Part shown: in pieces, positions 12,255 through 23,067 of the stretch | Numbering within the stretch: the first letter of the stretch is position 1 | Layout: the number at the start of each line of letters is the position of its first letter | DNA from: Gaeumannomyces sp. JS-464 | Lineage: Eukaryota > Ascomycota > Sordariomycetes > Magnaporthales > Magnaporthaceae | NCBI GenBank assembly: GCA_002197995.1 | Contig: NGZR01000007.1 | Coordinates: forward strand, 2,004,399 to 2,068,398 | Direction of reading: 5' to 3' | Length of the DNA stretch: 64,000 nucleotides | Notes under the pieces: model-generated | Told to the model about the DNA's origin: nothing | Databases searched by the model: none | The model's input: the letters and a program-made list of their open reading frames with translations, nothing else | Made by a program: the position numbers and the translations under genes

Positions 12255-15200
12255 ATGTCGAGCAACCTTCGCGGAAAGAGGCGGCGGGAGGCTACCCCTC
12301 CTTTATCGCGCGCTAGGCCTGCTAATCCTATCGCTTTTATCCAACCTGCTGCGCTTGCCGAACCTGCTAAGCCTGCTCGTACGTGCTAATCCTAACGGTT
12401 AATGTTTCTTTGCCAGCTATTCCAAATTGCTAATCCGTTTGTTTAAATAAACCGATCCAAAAAGGTTATTATTAAAACGACCCGTCCAACTACCCGCGAC
12501 GACTTCGAAATTGCCATTATTTATGCCTTTATACATAAGGTTAACGCCGTTAAAGCCCTCCTCGACGAAAGGTGAAACGGCTATGGTTAGGATAAGTATG
12601 GTAAAAACGCTCGCGACCTTTATGCTTACGCCTGCGGTCGCATTGGTCGTTATAACGTTATGGTACCCATATAACGGCATTAGCAAGGTTAACGCGGCAA
12701 ACGTGGCAGCAAGCTGCAAGCTAAACTTCCCCCGCGTTAAACTCGCACTTATAGTGGGAGTGTGCGTTAGCGCCCCTTTCGTATTTGGCAGGTTAGGGCA
12801 AAAAATAAAGGTTATCCTCGGCGACGTTATTATTAGCCAAAGGGTCGTTTAGTACAACTTCGGGCGGCAAACCGATGCCGGACTTTTTACTAAAGTCACG
12901 CTTTTGGAATTTTTAAACAGGCCTATTACGGAGATAGCCTTTTATATAGCGATGCTGGAAAGCAGGGATAGCCGCAACAATTTGCTGCGAGACATGTTGG
13001 AGTACCTGGGGGTGCTTTAGGGCGAAAACGATTTAAAAGCTAGCTATTTGGGTGTCGAGCAGGACTGGCTTTTCAAATCGACCTACCCTTATTCCAGCCT
13101 TACCGAAAAGTGCGAAAATCTTTATAACCGCACCAAACTGGTACCGCGCGACCGCCTCCAAAGTTCCAATCCGCCGACGTTTAGGGTTCACTTTGGCTTA
13201 ATCGCCTCGGGCGATAAAGTTATAAAATCCGCCATATATTAAAACAAAATTATTAGGGATTATAACGTTATGGCTTTCGAAATGGAAAGCGCAAAAGTGT
13301 GGGACGTTATCCCTTATATGGTTATTAAAGGCGTTTATAATTACGCCGACGGCTATAAAGTTAAAAGCTGGCAAAAAAGGGCGGCGGCGGCGGCGGCGGC
13401 CTATATAAAGGCGTTTTTGCGTAACTGGACGCCGCTTCGGCGAAACGAGCAGCCCTTTAACCGCAAACAATCCCAAAACGCATCTCTTTTTAACGAGGGG
13501 CTAGCCTTAAGCTGTCCATTATCGGCAACCAGCTTTAGGACAGATTTTTGCCGCCGGAAACTTACAGCTGCAAAAAGGAGTCCTTAGCTAGCGATAACAT
13601 CGATGCCACCTTTAAAAAGTTTTTCGTAAACCGGCTATTCTTTTCCAAAATCGACGAGCGTTTAACAAACCTAACAGCGGCTTAAAGCAAAACGTGCCGC
13701 TAGTTTTTTACCAAGCCGGAATATACCGCTTAGCGCGACATGGCACAAAAGTTTAATAACGGCGCATTCCTTTGGATTAAAAGCAACCTTGGCACCGGGA
13801 AGTTTACTTTAATAAAGCTCCTTTTAAAAAGGCTAGGAAAAGTGCAAAAAACGACCTATTACAAATTATGCTATCCTTTTTTTTCCTCGCGCGGCGGCGC
13901 GATCGAGGAAAAGTTAATAATAGGTTTTTACCGTTTTTTTTTTTATTAACTTTTCGAAAAAGCGGTAAACTTAAAGGACAGTTTAAAATGGATAACGGCT
14001 TTTAGCGCAAAAAGCGTTTTATAAAATGGATGGCAGGTAAAAACGTTAAAGCAAACGTTAAAGCATGCTATACTTAAGCTCGGGGGTCGGTTTTTAACGA
14101 TATTTGTTAATGCATTGGACGAGTGCGACTAAAGCCAGGCTGCTGGCATGGTTTGCTTCTTCGAAAAGCTGTGCGGCGACGTTAAAAACGCAAACGTAAA
14201 GCTGCGGATTTGCTTTTCGAGCCGGCACTATCCGGCCGTCGTTATCCAATAAGGCGTTAAGGTTACTTTAAAAGCCGAGGACGGGCATATCGATAATATA
14301 AAGCGATATATTAAGGCGAAACTTCGGCTGGGCAAAAATAAGCACGCCGAAACACTCCGAGCCGAAATTCTTAAAAAGTTTTCGGGCATTTTCCTTTAGG
14401 TCGCTTTGGTAATCGATATCCTCGAACAGGAATTTCCCGTTAACGCCACCCCGGTTAGCCAAATTCGCAAGCGTTTCGAGCAAATCCCGCTTGGATTAAA
14501 CGATTTGTTTAAAATGATCTTTGCACGGGATGGGAAGAATTTCGACCAATTGCATTTTTATTTTAAATGGGTTTTTTTTCGCTGCTCGTCCTTTTAAGTT
14601 ACCGGAGCTTTATTTTGCCATCCAGCTGTGCCTCGACAAAAAAAGCTCGGGCTATTAAAACTACGAAAACGTCGACTTAAACCAAATAAAGAAGTTCGTT
14701 AACGCTTTCTTTAAAAGCTTAGCCGAAATTACGCGAAATAAGGCTTCCAAAGTCCAATTTATCCACAAATTTGTCCGGGACTTTTTATTAGGTCGATACG
14801 GGAGCTAATGGTTTAGGGCGTTTAGGAATTTTAAAAAGCATTGCCACGATATATTAAAGGATTGCTGCTTAGCTTAGTTGAACGCTTTTATCGGCGGAAG
14901 CGTCGATATACCGGACGCGCCATCGCAAGCCTAAACAGCACAACTAAGGGAGGAGCTTTACCAAAAGTTTTCCTTTTTCGAATATTCGGTCCTTAACGTC
15001 CTTTATTATGCCAACAGCGCTTAACAGTACGGGAAAAAGCAACGACATTTTCTTACGGATTTCCCTCTTCCTTAATAGGTAACCTTTAACAATGCTTTCG
15101 AAAGGCATGCCGTCCGACGATATACCAAATCAGTTAACCTCCTTTACATCCTGGCCGAAAAGAATACGGCGGACCTTATTCGTATCCATCCTCAGCCGGC

Positions 15201-15800
15201 AGCCTGCTTTAGTGTTGGAAAGGAACGCTATAAACCGCCAATATTTGCTGCGCTGGCTACAGGGAGCCACAACGCAGTCCAGGCAATTTTAAAAAGCCTT
15301 CAAGCGCGACTCCAGAATCGGCGTGCTCCGCTTCACGACCTGTGGGCAGAGTATTATCAAAATAAAGGCGAACAAACCAGCTTTGGACGCGGCTTTGCCT
15401 TTTCACGACAGAAAGATATTTTCTCGTATTTGCGAAAACGAGGCGATGGAGCTACAATTTTTGCTTGTCTTTTCTTAAAACAAGTCGAGGAAAAGGATAA
15501 GGATAGCCGGACGGCGCTGTCGAGGGCTGCCGGAGAGGGTTACGAAGCGATTGTGCAGCTGCTGCTTAACACAGGCCGGCCGGACGCCGCTGTGGTGGGC
15601 TGCTCGAAACGGCCACGGAGCTGTTGTGCAGCTCCTACTTAATACGGGCCAGGTCGAGGTCGCCGCGAAGGATAACGAAGGCCAAACGCCGCTGTCGAGG
15701 GCCGCCGTTTCCGACCGCAAAGCCGTTGTGCAGCTGCTGCTTAACACGGGCCAGGTCGACGTTAACGTGAAGGATAAGGATGGCCGGGCGCCGCTGTCGT
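12255..15800 (+). pseudogene. NLR-type gene, 5' part: PNP-like domain, NACHT, first ankyrin repeats
   Basis: The likely start is ATG at 12255 (a basic, low-complexity leader). A nucleoside-phosphorylase/UDP-phosphorylase-like domain follows: DDFEIAIIYA at about 12498, VNAANVAASCK near 12690, LALIVGVC and GDVIIS by 12835, HFGLIASGDKV near 13192, AFEMESAKVWD near 13273. The NACHT NTPase shows a damaged P-loop (Ser-Asn-Leu-Gly-Thr-Gly-Lys-Phe-Thr, 13782-13808) and a Walker B reading FVNALDECD (14103-14129), where the family has Asp rather than Asn. A LRICFSSRHYP-like sensor segment lies near 14200. Ankyrin repeats start near 15480 and run to the retroelement at 15801. Such proteins are fungal counterparts of animal/plant NLRs, linked to non-self recognition and regulated cell death. 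Many RIP-type stops make it dead. Confidence 0.85.
15796..15800. repeat. Target-site duplication GTCGT (left)
   Basis: GTCGT directly precedes the left LTR (TGTCACAAGG) and recurs at 22755-22759 directly after the right LTR. This is the 5-bp duplication typical of Ty3 integration. Confidence 0.95.
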
Positions 15801-16114
15801 TGTCACAAGGGTGCAATGCAGGCTTAAAAGGGGTGATCTTTATTATAAAGGCTAATAATCTTTCATGGTTTTAAAAGATGCTTAAGGAGCTAAAATCTGC
15901 TAAGGGGATTTTGAAATAACGCCGGGATTAAATAGCCAGATTTAGGTGGCCCGTGCAGGTGGCCCGTCCACTTACGCCATTTCCGTTGGCCCGATTGGTA
16001 ACCCTATTTAAACGACTGGCTCCACTGCTTTAGCGTTTACTTTTTGCAAGCGCTTGGGCCTCCGTGGCCCTTGTAAGGCTTTTCCCAAAAATCCCTGGTC
16101 GCTTCCGTGTAACA
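15801..16114 (-). repeat. Left LTR (3' LTR) of the Ty3/gypsy element
   Basis: It matches 22442-22754 along its whole length. It begins TGTCAC and ends GTAACA (GTGACA in the other copy), so the LTR has short inverted ends. Confidence 0.95.
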
Positions 16115-16130
16115 CAATCCTCCCCTTCCC
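16115..16130 (-). promoter_or_regulatory. Polypurine tract of the Ty3/gypsy element
   Basis: The plus strand reads caatcctccccttccc, so the minus strand is GGGAAGGGGAGGATTG directly before the LTR. This is the plus-strand priming site and confirms the minus orientation. Confidence 0.75.
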
Positions 16131-16439
16131 AAAGGCGCGTCCTAAAACCCTCCTAGGTCCACCGTGGCCTTTTGCGTACTAAGGGTTCCTAGTCGGCCCT
16201 TCTTTTGGTGGAGGCTAACGTAACAAAAGGCACGTATTCGTCCCTGGGTTTGTCGGGGTATCGTTAATAAAAAGCCACGACTTTAGCCTTAGCTTTTTCG
16301 CTATTAAAGTGCTTCCAAAGCTCCTAAATCTTGTCCTGCTCCTTCGGGTATCCTTCCCACTTTACGCGGTATAACACCTTTCCTTAAGGGCTAACCATAA
16401 AGTTTTCCACCTTTTAACGGTGTACTTTCCCTTTATCGG

Positions 16440-19200
16440 GGGAGCTTTTCGCAAAACCTAGTTAAGGTTAAGTCGTACCTAAATGCTAACGCGGTAAGGT
16501 TTTATAAGTAACACGTGGAAAGCGTCGTGGATTTTCCAAATCTTTAGCAAGGTTAGGCGAACTGCGGAAAGGGAAATCACTTTCGAGATTCGGAAAGGGC
16601 CGAGCATTTTAAAGTCGAATTTCTTGGCGGGGCGGCGAGTTTTAACATGGCGAGCGTTAAGCATAACGAGCTGTCCTTCGGTTAAAACCGGCAAAGGTTT
16701 TCGCTTTTTATTTGCCTAATGCTTTATCCGTTCTCGTGCCTTTTCGAGGTAGCCTTTGGCTTTTTGGTGTACTTAAGTCATCCAATAGCTATACAGCTTG
16801 CTGTTTAAGTTTTTTGTTCGTCCCGAAAAAAGAGGGTTATTAAAGGCTAAATAATACCCGTAATTAGCGAAAAAGGAAATAACGGTGGTACTTGCAAAGG
16901 AAGTATTATTATAAGCAAATTTCGCCATAGGAAAAAAATTAACCCAGTTGGTTATTTCGTAGTTAACGAATAAACGGAAGTAAGCTTTTAAATTTTGGTT
17001 AAATCTTTTAATTTGTCCGTCCGTTTAAAAGTGGAAAGCCGTGCTCATTTTGGGCCTAATCCCGACCAGGCGGAGAAATCTTTCCACAAATGGCTCGTAA
17101 ACCTGGAATTTTATCGGAAATAATGTCCAATAGCACATCGTGCAATCGCTAGTATTTTTTAGCAAATATACGGATAAAATTATCCGCTTTTTTACCTTTT
17201 ACTTTAAGGGGTACGAAATGTGCCATTTTAGTAAATGGGTTTACCATTACCCAAATTAAGTTACAATCGTCGCTTAAAGGGAAATCCGTAATAAAATCCA
17301 TAGTTACAGTTTTTTAGGGCTAATAATGCAGCTTTATGGGTTAAAAGGGTCCAAATGGTGCATACCTAAAAGCTTTATTTTTTTTAGCACTTTAAGCAAC
17401 TTTTTACGTATTCCCGAACGCCCTTTTCGATATTTAGCCACCAAAAGTGGCGCGTAATTAGCTCGAGGGTTTTATCCATCCTATATGTCCGGCGACTTTT
17501 ATGTCGTGCTCGGATTTAAAACTTTTTTTTTATAAGGCTTTTAGCATTTACAATTTGTTTTTGCGGTAAAAAAATCCATTTTTTTACCTTTTTTATCTTT
17601 TCCGGTTTTTGCAAATAGCTTTGGTATTTGGGATTCGATTCGCCGGCTTTGCGGATTTTGTCGGTAACTTTATGGTTCATTTTTATTAGGGGGATACTAC
17701 AAAGTTTAGCGGATGCGAAAAGCATTAACGATGGTTTTTAACCTTTTTCCGTCGTATTTTCCGTTGTTAAAACCGCTATTTTGGTTTCGAAAAAGTGTTT
17801 TTTTTTGCAAAATCGTCGCAATCGGTTAATTTTTACTCCCTTTTTTTAGGTTTATATTAGGTTAATTTTAACAGCACGTCGGCTTTATCATTTTGTTTAC
17901 CCGCTTATAATAAATTATAAAGTTATAGTTTAATAATTGTTAAGCCTATTTTGCTTGCCGTTTATTTAAAACCTTAACGGTAAGGAAGTATTCCAAATTC
18001 CGGTGGTTTATATAAACTTTTATCCGGTGTTTAGCTCTTTTAAAGTAATAACGCCACCGGCCGAAGCTATCGACAATTGCTAAAAGCTCCTTGTTATGAA
18101 TTTCGTAATTAATTTCGGCCGAGGTTATTTTGCGAAAGTGGAAAGCGACGGGGTAAAGTTTATTAATAACGGGATTTCGCTAAAAAAGTATTGCGCTATA
18201 GGCAAAATTTAAAAAGTCGGTTTCCACTTATGCAAAAAGTTTTGGGTTAAAATGTTAAAGGATCGGCGGTATCGTAAATGCCTTTTTAAGCAATTCGAAA
18301 GCTTGCTGCATATTTTTAATCCATAACCACTATACTTTAAAAAGGGAGTTAATTATGATTAATAGTTAAATAATAAATAAAAAGTTTTTAATAAACCTTT
18401 TGTAAAAGTTGGCAAAACCGACGAACAATTGGCAATCCTTTAGTGTTTTTAGGGCTTCCCAGTCGAGAATAGCTTAAACTTTATCGTTAAACATAAAATG
18501 CCTTATAAGCCGATAATATATCTTAGGAATTCGATTTCCTGGGTTAACCAAACGCACTTTCGGGAAGCCACGACGAGGTGGTGGTCCGTAAATCGTTGCA
18601 GGACTTCCTTAACTAGTTCGTCGTACTGTTCCTCCGTTTCCGCGTAAATTAAAAGGTTATCGAAATACACCAATAGGCCCGCGTTAATTAGGTTTATAAA
18701 AATGTGGTTTATAAGGCTTTAAAAGGTGGCTAAAGCATTAATAAGTCCTATCGGCATAACGGTAAATTCGAAAAGTTCGTATTTGCAACGAAATGCCGTA
18801 AACCATTTATGTCCCTCCTTTATGCGGATTAAATTAAAGCCGGTTTTTAGGTCGATTTTTGTTATCCATTTCGCGTTTCGCAACCTATTTTAAAATTTGG
18901 TAATTAAAGGGATAGGATAGCGGATCGGTATTATTTTGGAGTTAAAATCCCTATAGTCGATAACGGGTCGTAAAAGGTCCAAAAGGTCCTTTTTTTCGGC
19001 GAATAACAAAGGAAAGCCGACGGCGGAGGTTAACCTACGCATTCGTCCTACTTCCAAGTTTTTTTAAAGCTAAAGCTTAAAAACTTCCAATTTTCGGGCA
19101 CTTATTTAATACAAAGGTCCTTATATAGGTTTAGTTCCCTTTTTAAGGTTAATTTTATGGTTTTAAAGTTGGTAATCCGGTAAGCGCATAGTAGTTTCGG
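16440..19200 (-). pseudogene. Ty3/gypsy pol: reverse transcriptase, RNase H, integrase
   Basis: On the minus strand the RT reads RIKEGHKWFTAFRCKYELFE (plus 18766-18825), then VYFDNLLIYAETEEQYDELV (18605-18672). The canonical Tyr-Phe-Asp-Asp is Tyr-Phe-Asp-Asn (codons at 18656-18667), a GAC-to-AAC change in a TpG context that removes a catalytic Asp. The integrase core reads FTKMAHFVPLKV near 17205-17240 and DIISDK near 17115. The C-terminal part (16479-16694) reads LNARHVKTRRPAKKFDFKML, then IHDAFHVLLIKPY, the usual end of this integrase type. Stops and frame changes occur throughout. Confidence 0.9.
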
Positions 19201-19564
19201 CTGTTATAATAAGGAGGAATTCCCTAAACTTTTTAAGCACCATGTTAAGTTCGCCGGGGGCTTAAAGTCCCGTAACTTATTTTTAAGTTCGCTAAGAGGC
19301 TTAAAGTCCCGGGGAACTGTGGTGCGTTGCTTAATAAAAGCGATGGTTGCTTTCGGTGGTTAGGATATTTTCGGGCAACGGTGCTTTAGGTTTCCGGGCT
19401 TTTAGCCGATTGCATTTCCGATATCCTTTTAATTCGAACCGGACGTATTTTGGTCCTTCGAAAAATCCCAAGGGTTTATATTTTTCGGTTTATTCGTAAG
19501 GTATAAAGACGTTAAAGTTAAAATCGAAAAGGCTAACTTCGAATATTTCCATCGTTCGGTGGTT

Positions 19565-22360
19565 TTAATATCGTAATACGACATTAAAAAAAAGTTGTTT
19601 CCCTTTTACTTTTATTAAACCCCCGTAAAAAGCTCCCATAGCTCGGGGGATAAGCCGGTCGGTAACGTGTTTAGGCAGTAAAGTCGTAATTTGGTCCGAA
19701 ATAACGGCGGTATCGCTTTTTAAATTAAAAAAGACTTTAATAGGAATTTTAGGGTAACCTTTTGGTCGGATGTATATATCGACGATGGGTTTTCTTTTTT
19801 CCATTTTTACCCCGGTTTTGGTTAAAGCGATTTTGGATTATTAGCAATCGAAATCCGATTTCGAAAGTTTCTTAAAATATCGGTTCGTAACGGGGGATGC
19901 CTATCGTAACCGGGTTGCAACCGCGACTTTAGCTTTTTTAGGTTCGTAACCCGCGAGTTCGTTAAAAGCGACCCTTTTATTACTGGCCACCTTAGTCGGG
20001 GGCGGAGGGAAATCTTTGCCGGCAACGTTCTTTTTTGCGAAACATTTTAAAGTATGGTGGTTTTCCCGTCCACATTTCCAATATGCCGCTTTTGCTTTTT
20101 TCTTTTGGTCCACGTCCTTTTGGTCGATACCTTCCAAAGTTTGCTTAATAAAAGGCCAAACATAGTCCTTTTTATCGCTTATAACGGCCTTTTTAGCTAC
20201 CGCCGGCTTTAAAAATTAGCTTAAATTGTTAACCTTTTTGGAGCTGTTATCGCGGGGACGGCCCGCGTTTAAACGCTCCTATGTTAAAGCGGGCCTTTTT
20301 TTTCCCGATTGCGATTTTAACCCCGGGTTTTAAAGCATAACCTTATGGATTTTTCTTGCTTATTAAATAGCAGCTAGGAATTCCTCGTCCGTATTAAGGA
20401 AACCTCCCCGTTGTAAATATACGAAACGAGTAATTTCCTTAGGCAAAATGCTAAAAATGTGTTCCCGGAAAGTAACGCCGGACCATTATACTGCTTCGTT
20501 AAGGTTAAAAAGCTCGGTAATGTATTGCACGGTATTACCTTTGTATTTAAGTTTTCGCATTTTTCGGGCGTTACGGTAGTGCTCGGTAGCGTTTTTAAAG
20601 CGTTCCTAAAGCGCGAACGAATAAGCGCTTTAGTTATCTTCCAGTCCAACTCCTCGTATAAACCGCAAACGTTGGTAATATTAAACTTAGGCGTTTTCGG
20701 TAAGGAAAAACCCGACCCAATTAATTTTAATAACATTATTTGGGAAATTAGCCACGTAAATCTTTATATAAGCCGTAACGCGAAGCTACCAAAGTTTAAA
20801 TGCCGCTAAATCTTTTCCTACGTATTCCTTAAACTTATTAAGCTAAACTGGATTAACGATAACGGTGGGGGCCGTGGATTGGTTAAAGCCGCGCCGGAGT
20901 TTTCGGATAATATCCCGAAATCCCAAATCTCGAGGTTGTCGGGACATTTTCCGGGGGTTTCCACGGCTATCTCCGTTATTATCGTTTTCGCTTAAAAACG
21001 ATTCGGAAAAGTTCGACGGGTTTTTTAGGGTGGCGACGTAATTAGGGGGTTTATTCGGTGGTTTTTAAGGAGGAGCCCTTAATACCCTTTTTAAGCTGCC
21101 TAAATAGCGTAGCCCGGCAATAGCTGCACGGTATTATTAGTGGGCGGCGGCGGCAATAGCTTTAACTTGCTATCGTTATAAATTAGCAAAAAACAAAAGG
21201 TCCTTATTAAAAATCCCTTATTGTAAAAACGCGGATTATTTTATATCCGATTATTTCGCAAGTTTTATTTCGATAAAAAGGACCGGGGCGCCGGCGGGGT
21301 TATTAGTTAGCGACCTTTAGTAAAACATAAGGGGTATAAAACTTCGTTATAACGCCGATATTACGGTGGAAAAGCGTGGGCGGATCCCTTTTTTTTCCAA
21401 ACGTTTTGCCTTTTTAACGTATTTTTAACGAACTGCCGTATTTTAAAAAGTACCCTTTTTTTCGCAGCCGTAAGGTCGTTTGGGGAAATATGCTTTTTGG
21501 CCATAAGGATTCGGATTTAAGCCTTTTTTTGTTCTGCCCATTTTTCGACGCTTTTTTTAAAAGAGGTGAACCGTTTTTGCAATTTTTGGAGGCGGTTTTA
21601 GTTTGCTCGGGTAGCATTTCGGAAATAAACCAAAGCTTGGGTGCGTATTTCCTGCTGTTCCGCTAAGGCTGCGACGTTTCCCTATACCTGCTAGGCAAAT
21701 AGGTAGCTTTCCGCGGAAATCCGTTGATAAAACTTCTTTTGTTATTCCGCGAAAGCTAATAGCCTTTCCTTATGCATGGAGACGAAGGTATGGTAGCCGT
21801 AAGTAATGCTATCGTAATGGGCCTTAAGCTTACTAAATTGCCCCTATACGTCGAATGTTCCTCGTTTAACGCCTTTAAATAAAGCCATAATAGCGTAATG
21901 CGTATTAACGAATTCTTATTAAATATTAACCATCCATTTCGAAAGGTCGGGCACCTTTCTTAGGGATTAAAAGGCTTTTTAGCCTATAGCTCGCTCAAAG
22001 GTAAAAGCTAAGTACAAAATGAAAGCTTTTGCGTTATTTGTTATAGGGATATCCACGGTTAGTAGTAAAGGGGGTTTCCTATACTAGCCTTTGGGGCTCG
22101 TAACGAATCACCCTAGGTTGGCATGGTAAAATCCTCTTTTTTTGCCGAGGAAAATTCTTCGTCCTTTTCTTCGGATAACTCGTCGTCGGATCCCGTGGAG
22201 GGGGCAACTAGCACGGGTTCCCGAGGGATGCTAGTAGTAACGGGATTAAGCGCAGTTAGCCTGGCACTAGCCGGTTGCGAGCTTGTAAGGTGTTCCGTGG
22301 TGGTGCGACCGACAAGGATTTGCCGGTTTGGACGATTAAAGGGTAATGCGGGGTAGGATT
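19565..22360 (-). pseudogene. Ty3/gypsy gag and protease region
   Basis: Minus-strand translation at 19901-20137 carries a gag zinc knuckle YWKCGRENHHTLKC. The first Cys of the C-x2-C-x4-H-x4-C motif is Tyr (codon at 20081-20083), a TpG-to-TpA type change. The segment at 20374-20736 looks like capsid, with a long helical stretch ending in a tail of charged residues. The fragment at 19565-19804 sits where the aspartic protease is expected, but an Asp-Ser/Thr-Gly triad is not visible. Everything right of about 21620 is too decayed to read. Confidence 0.65.
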
Positions 22361-22441
22361 TAACTAAGTAATACCTTCCAAAGCTTAGGAGGAAAGGTAA
22401 TAGGTACTACTAAGCGGTCCTAAGTGAAATGAAAGATTATT

Positions 22442-22754
22442 TGTTATAAGGGTGCAATGCAAGCTTAAAAAGGGTAATCTCTATTATAAAGGCTAATAAT
22501 CTTTCATGGTTTTAAAAATGCTTAAGGAGCCAAAATCTGCTAAGGGGATTCTAAAATGACGCCGGGATTAAATAGCCAGATTTAGGTGGCCCGTGCAGGT
22601 GGCCCGTCCACTTACGCCATCTCCGTTAGCCCGATTGGTAGCCCTATTTGAACGACTGGCTCCACTGCTCCAACGCTTACTTTCTGCAGGCGCTTGGGCC
22701 TCCGTGGCCCTTGTGAGGCTTTTCCCAAGAATCCCTGGTCGCTTCCGTGTGACA
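22442..22754 (-). repeat. Right LTR (5' LTR) of the Ty3/gypsy element
   Basis: This is the partner of 15801-16114. Its outer end is GTGACA and its inner end TGTTATAAGG, mutated from TGTCACAAGG at CpA sites. Confidence 0.95.
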
Positions 22755-22759
22755 GTCGT
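22755..22759. repeat. Target-site duplication GTCGT (right)
   Basis: This is the second copy of the 5-bp duplication. It also supplies the bases that restore the ankyrin reading frame across the empty site. Confidence 0.95.
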
Positions 22760-23067
22760 GGGCCGCCGGAAACGGCCGCGAAAACGCTTTGCAGCTACTA
22801 CTCGACACAGGCCAGGTCGAGGCCGACGCGAAAGATAAGGATGGCCGGACGCCGCTATCGTATGCCGTCCAATGGAACCAAAAAGCCGTTGTACAGCTGC
22901 TGCTTAACACGGGCCAGGTCGAGGTCGACGCGAAGGATAAGGATGGCCGGACGCCGCTGTCGCGGGCCGCCAATAACGGCTACGAAGCCGTTGTGCAGCT
23001 GCTCCAGCAAGCTTTTGCTGATAGCATTCGCACTGTTCCTACACTTGCAGCCCTGTCAGATGGGTAA
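22755..23067 (+). pseudogene. NLR-type gene, 3' part: last ankyrin repeats and stop
   Basis: Immediately after the right LTR the ankyrin array resumes in the frame expected if the retroelement and one copy of GTCGT are ignored. Repeats contain QLLLDTGQVEADAKDKDGRT and QLLLNTGQVEVDAKDKDG. The array ends with a partial repeat and a short unrelated tail stopping at TAA 23065-23067. Unlike the 5' part it shows almost no RIP-type change. The repeats are near-identical at DNA level, a feature of fungal NLR genes whose repeat number and binding specificity vary. Confidence 0.85.

Larger units (their letters stand above)
15801..22754 (-). mobile_element. Ty3/gypsy LTR retrotransposon inserted in the NLR gene
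   Basis: The 6,954-bp element is bounded by 314- and 313-bp LTRs and by GTCGT duplications. Coding is on the minus strand: gag (right), protease, reverse transcriptase, RNase H, integrase (left), the Ty3 order. A polypurine tract on the minus strand abuts the left LTR. The body is very AT-rich and full of RIP-type stops, so it is inactive. LTRs differ mainly at CpA/TpG sites (TGTCACAAGG versus TGTTATAAGG at one end, GTAACA versus GTGACA at the other). Confidence 0.95.
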
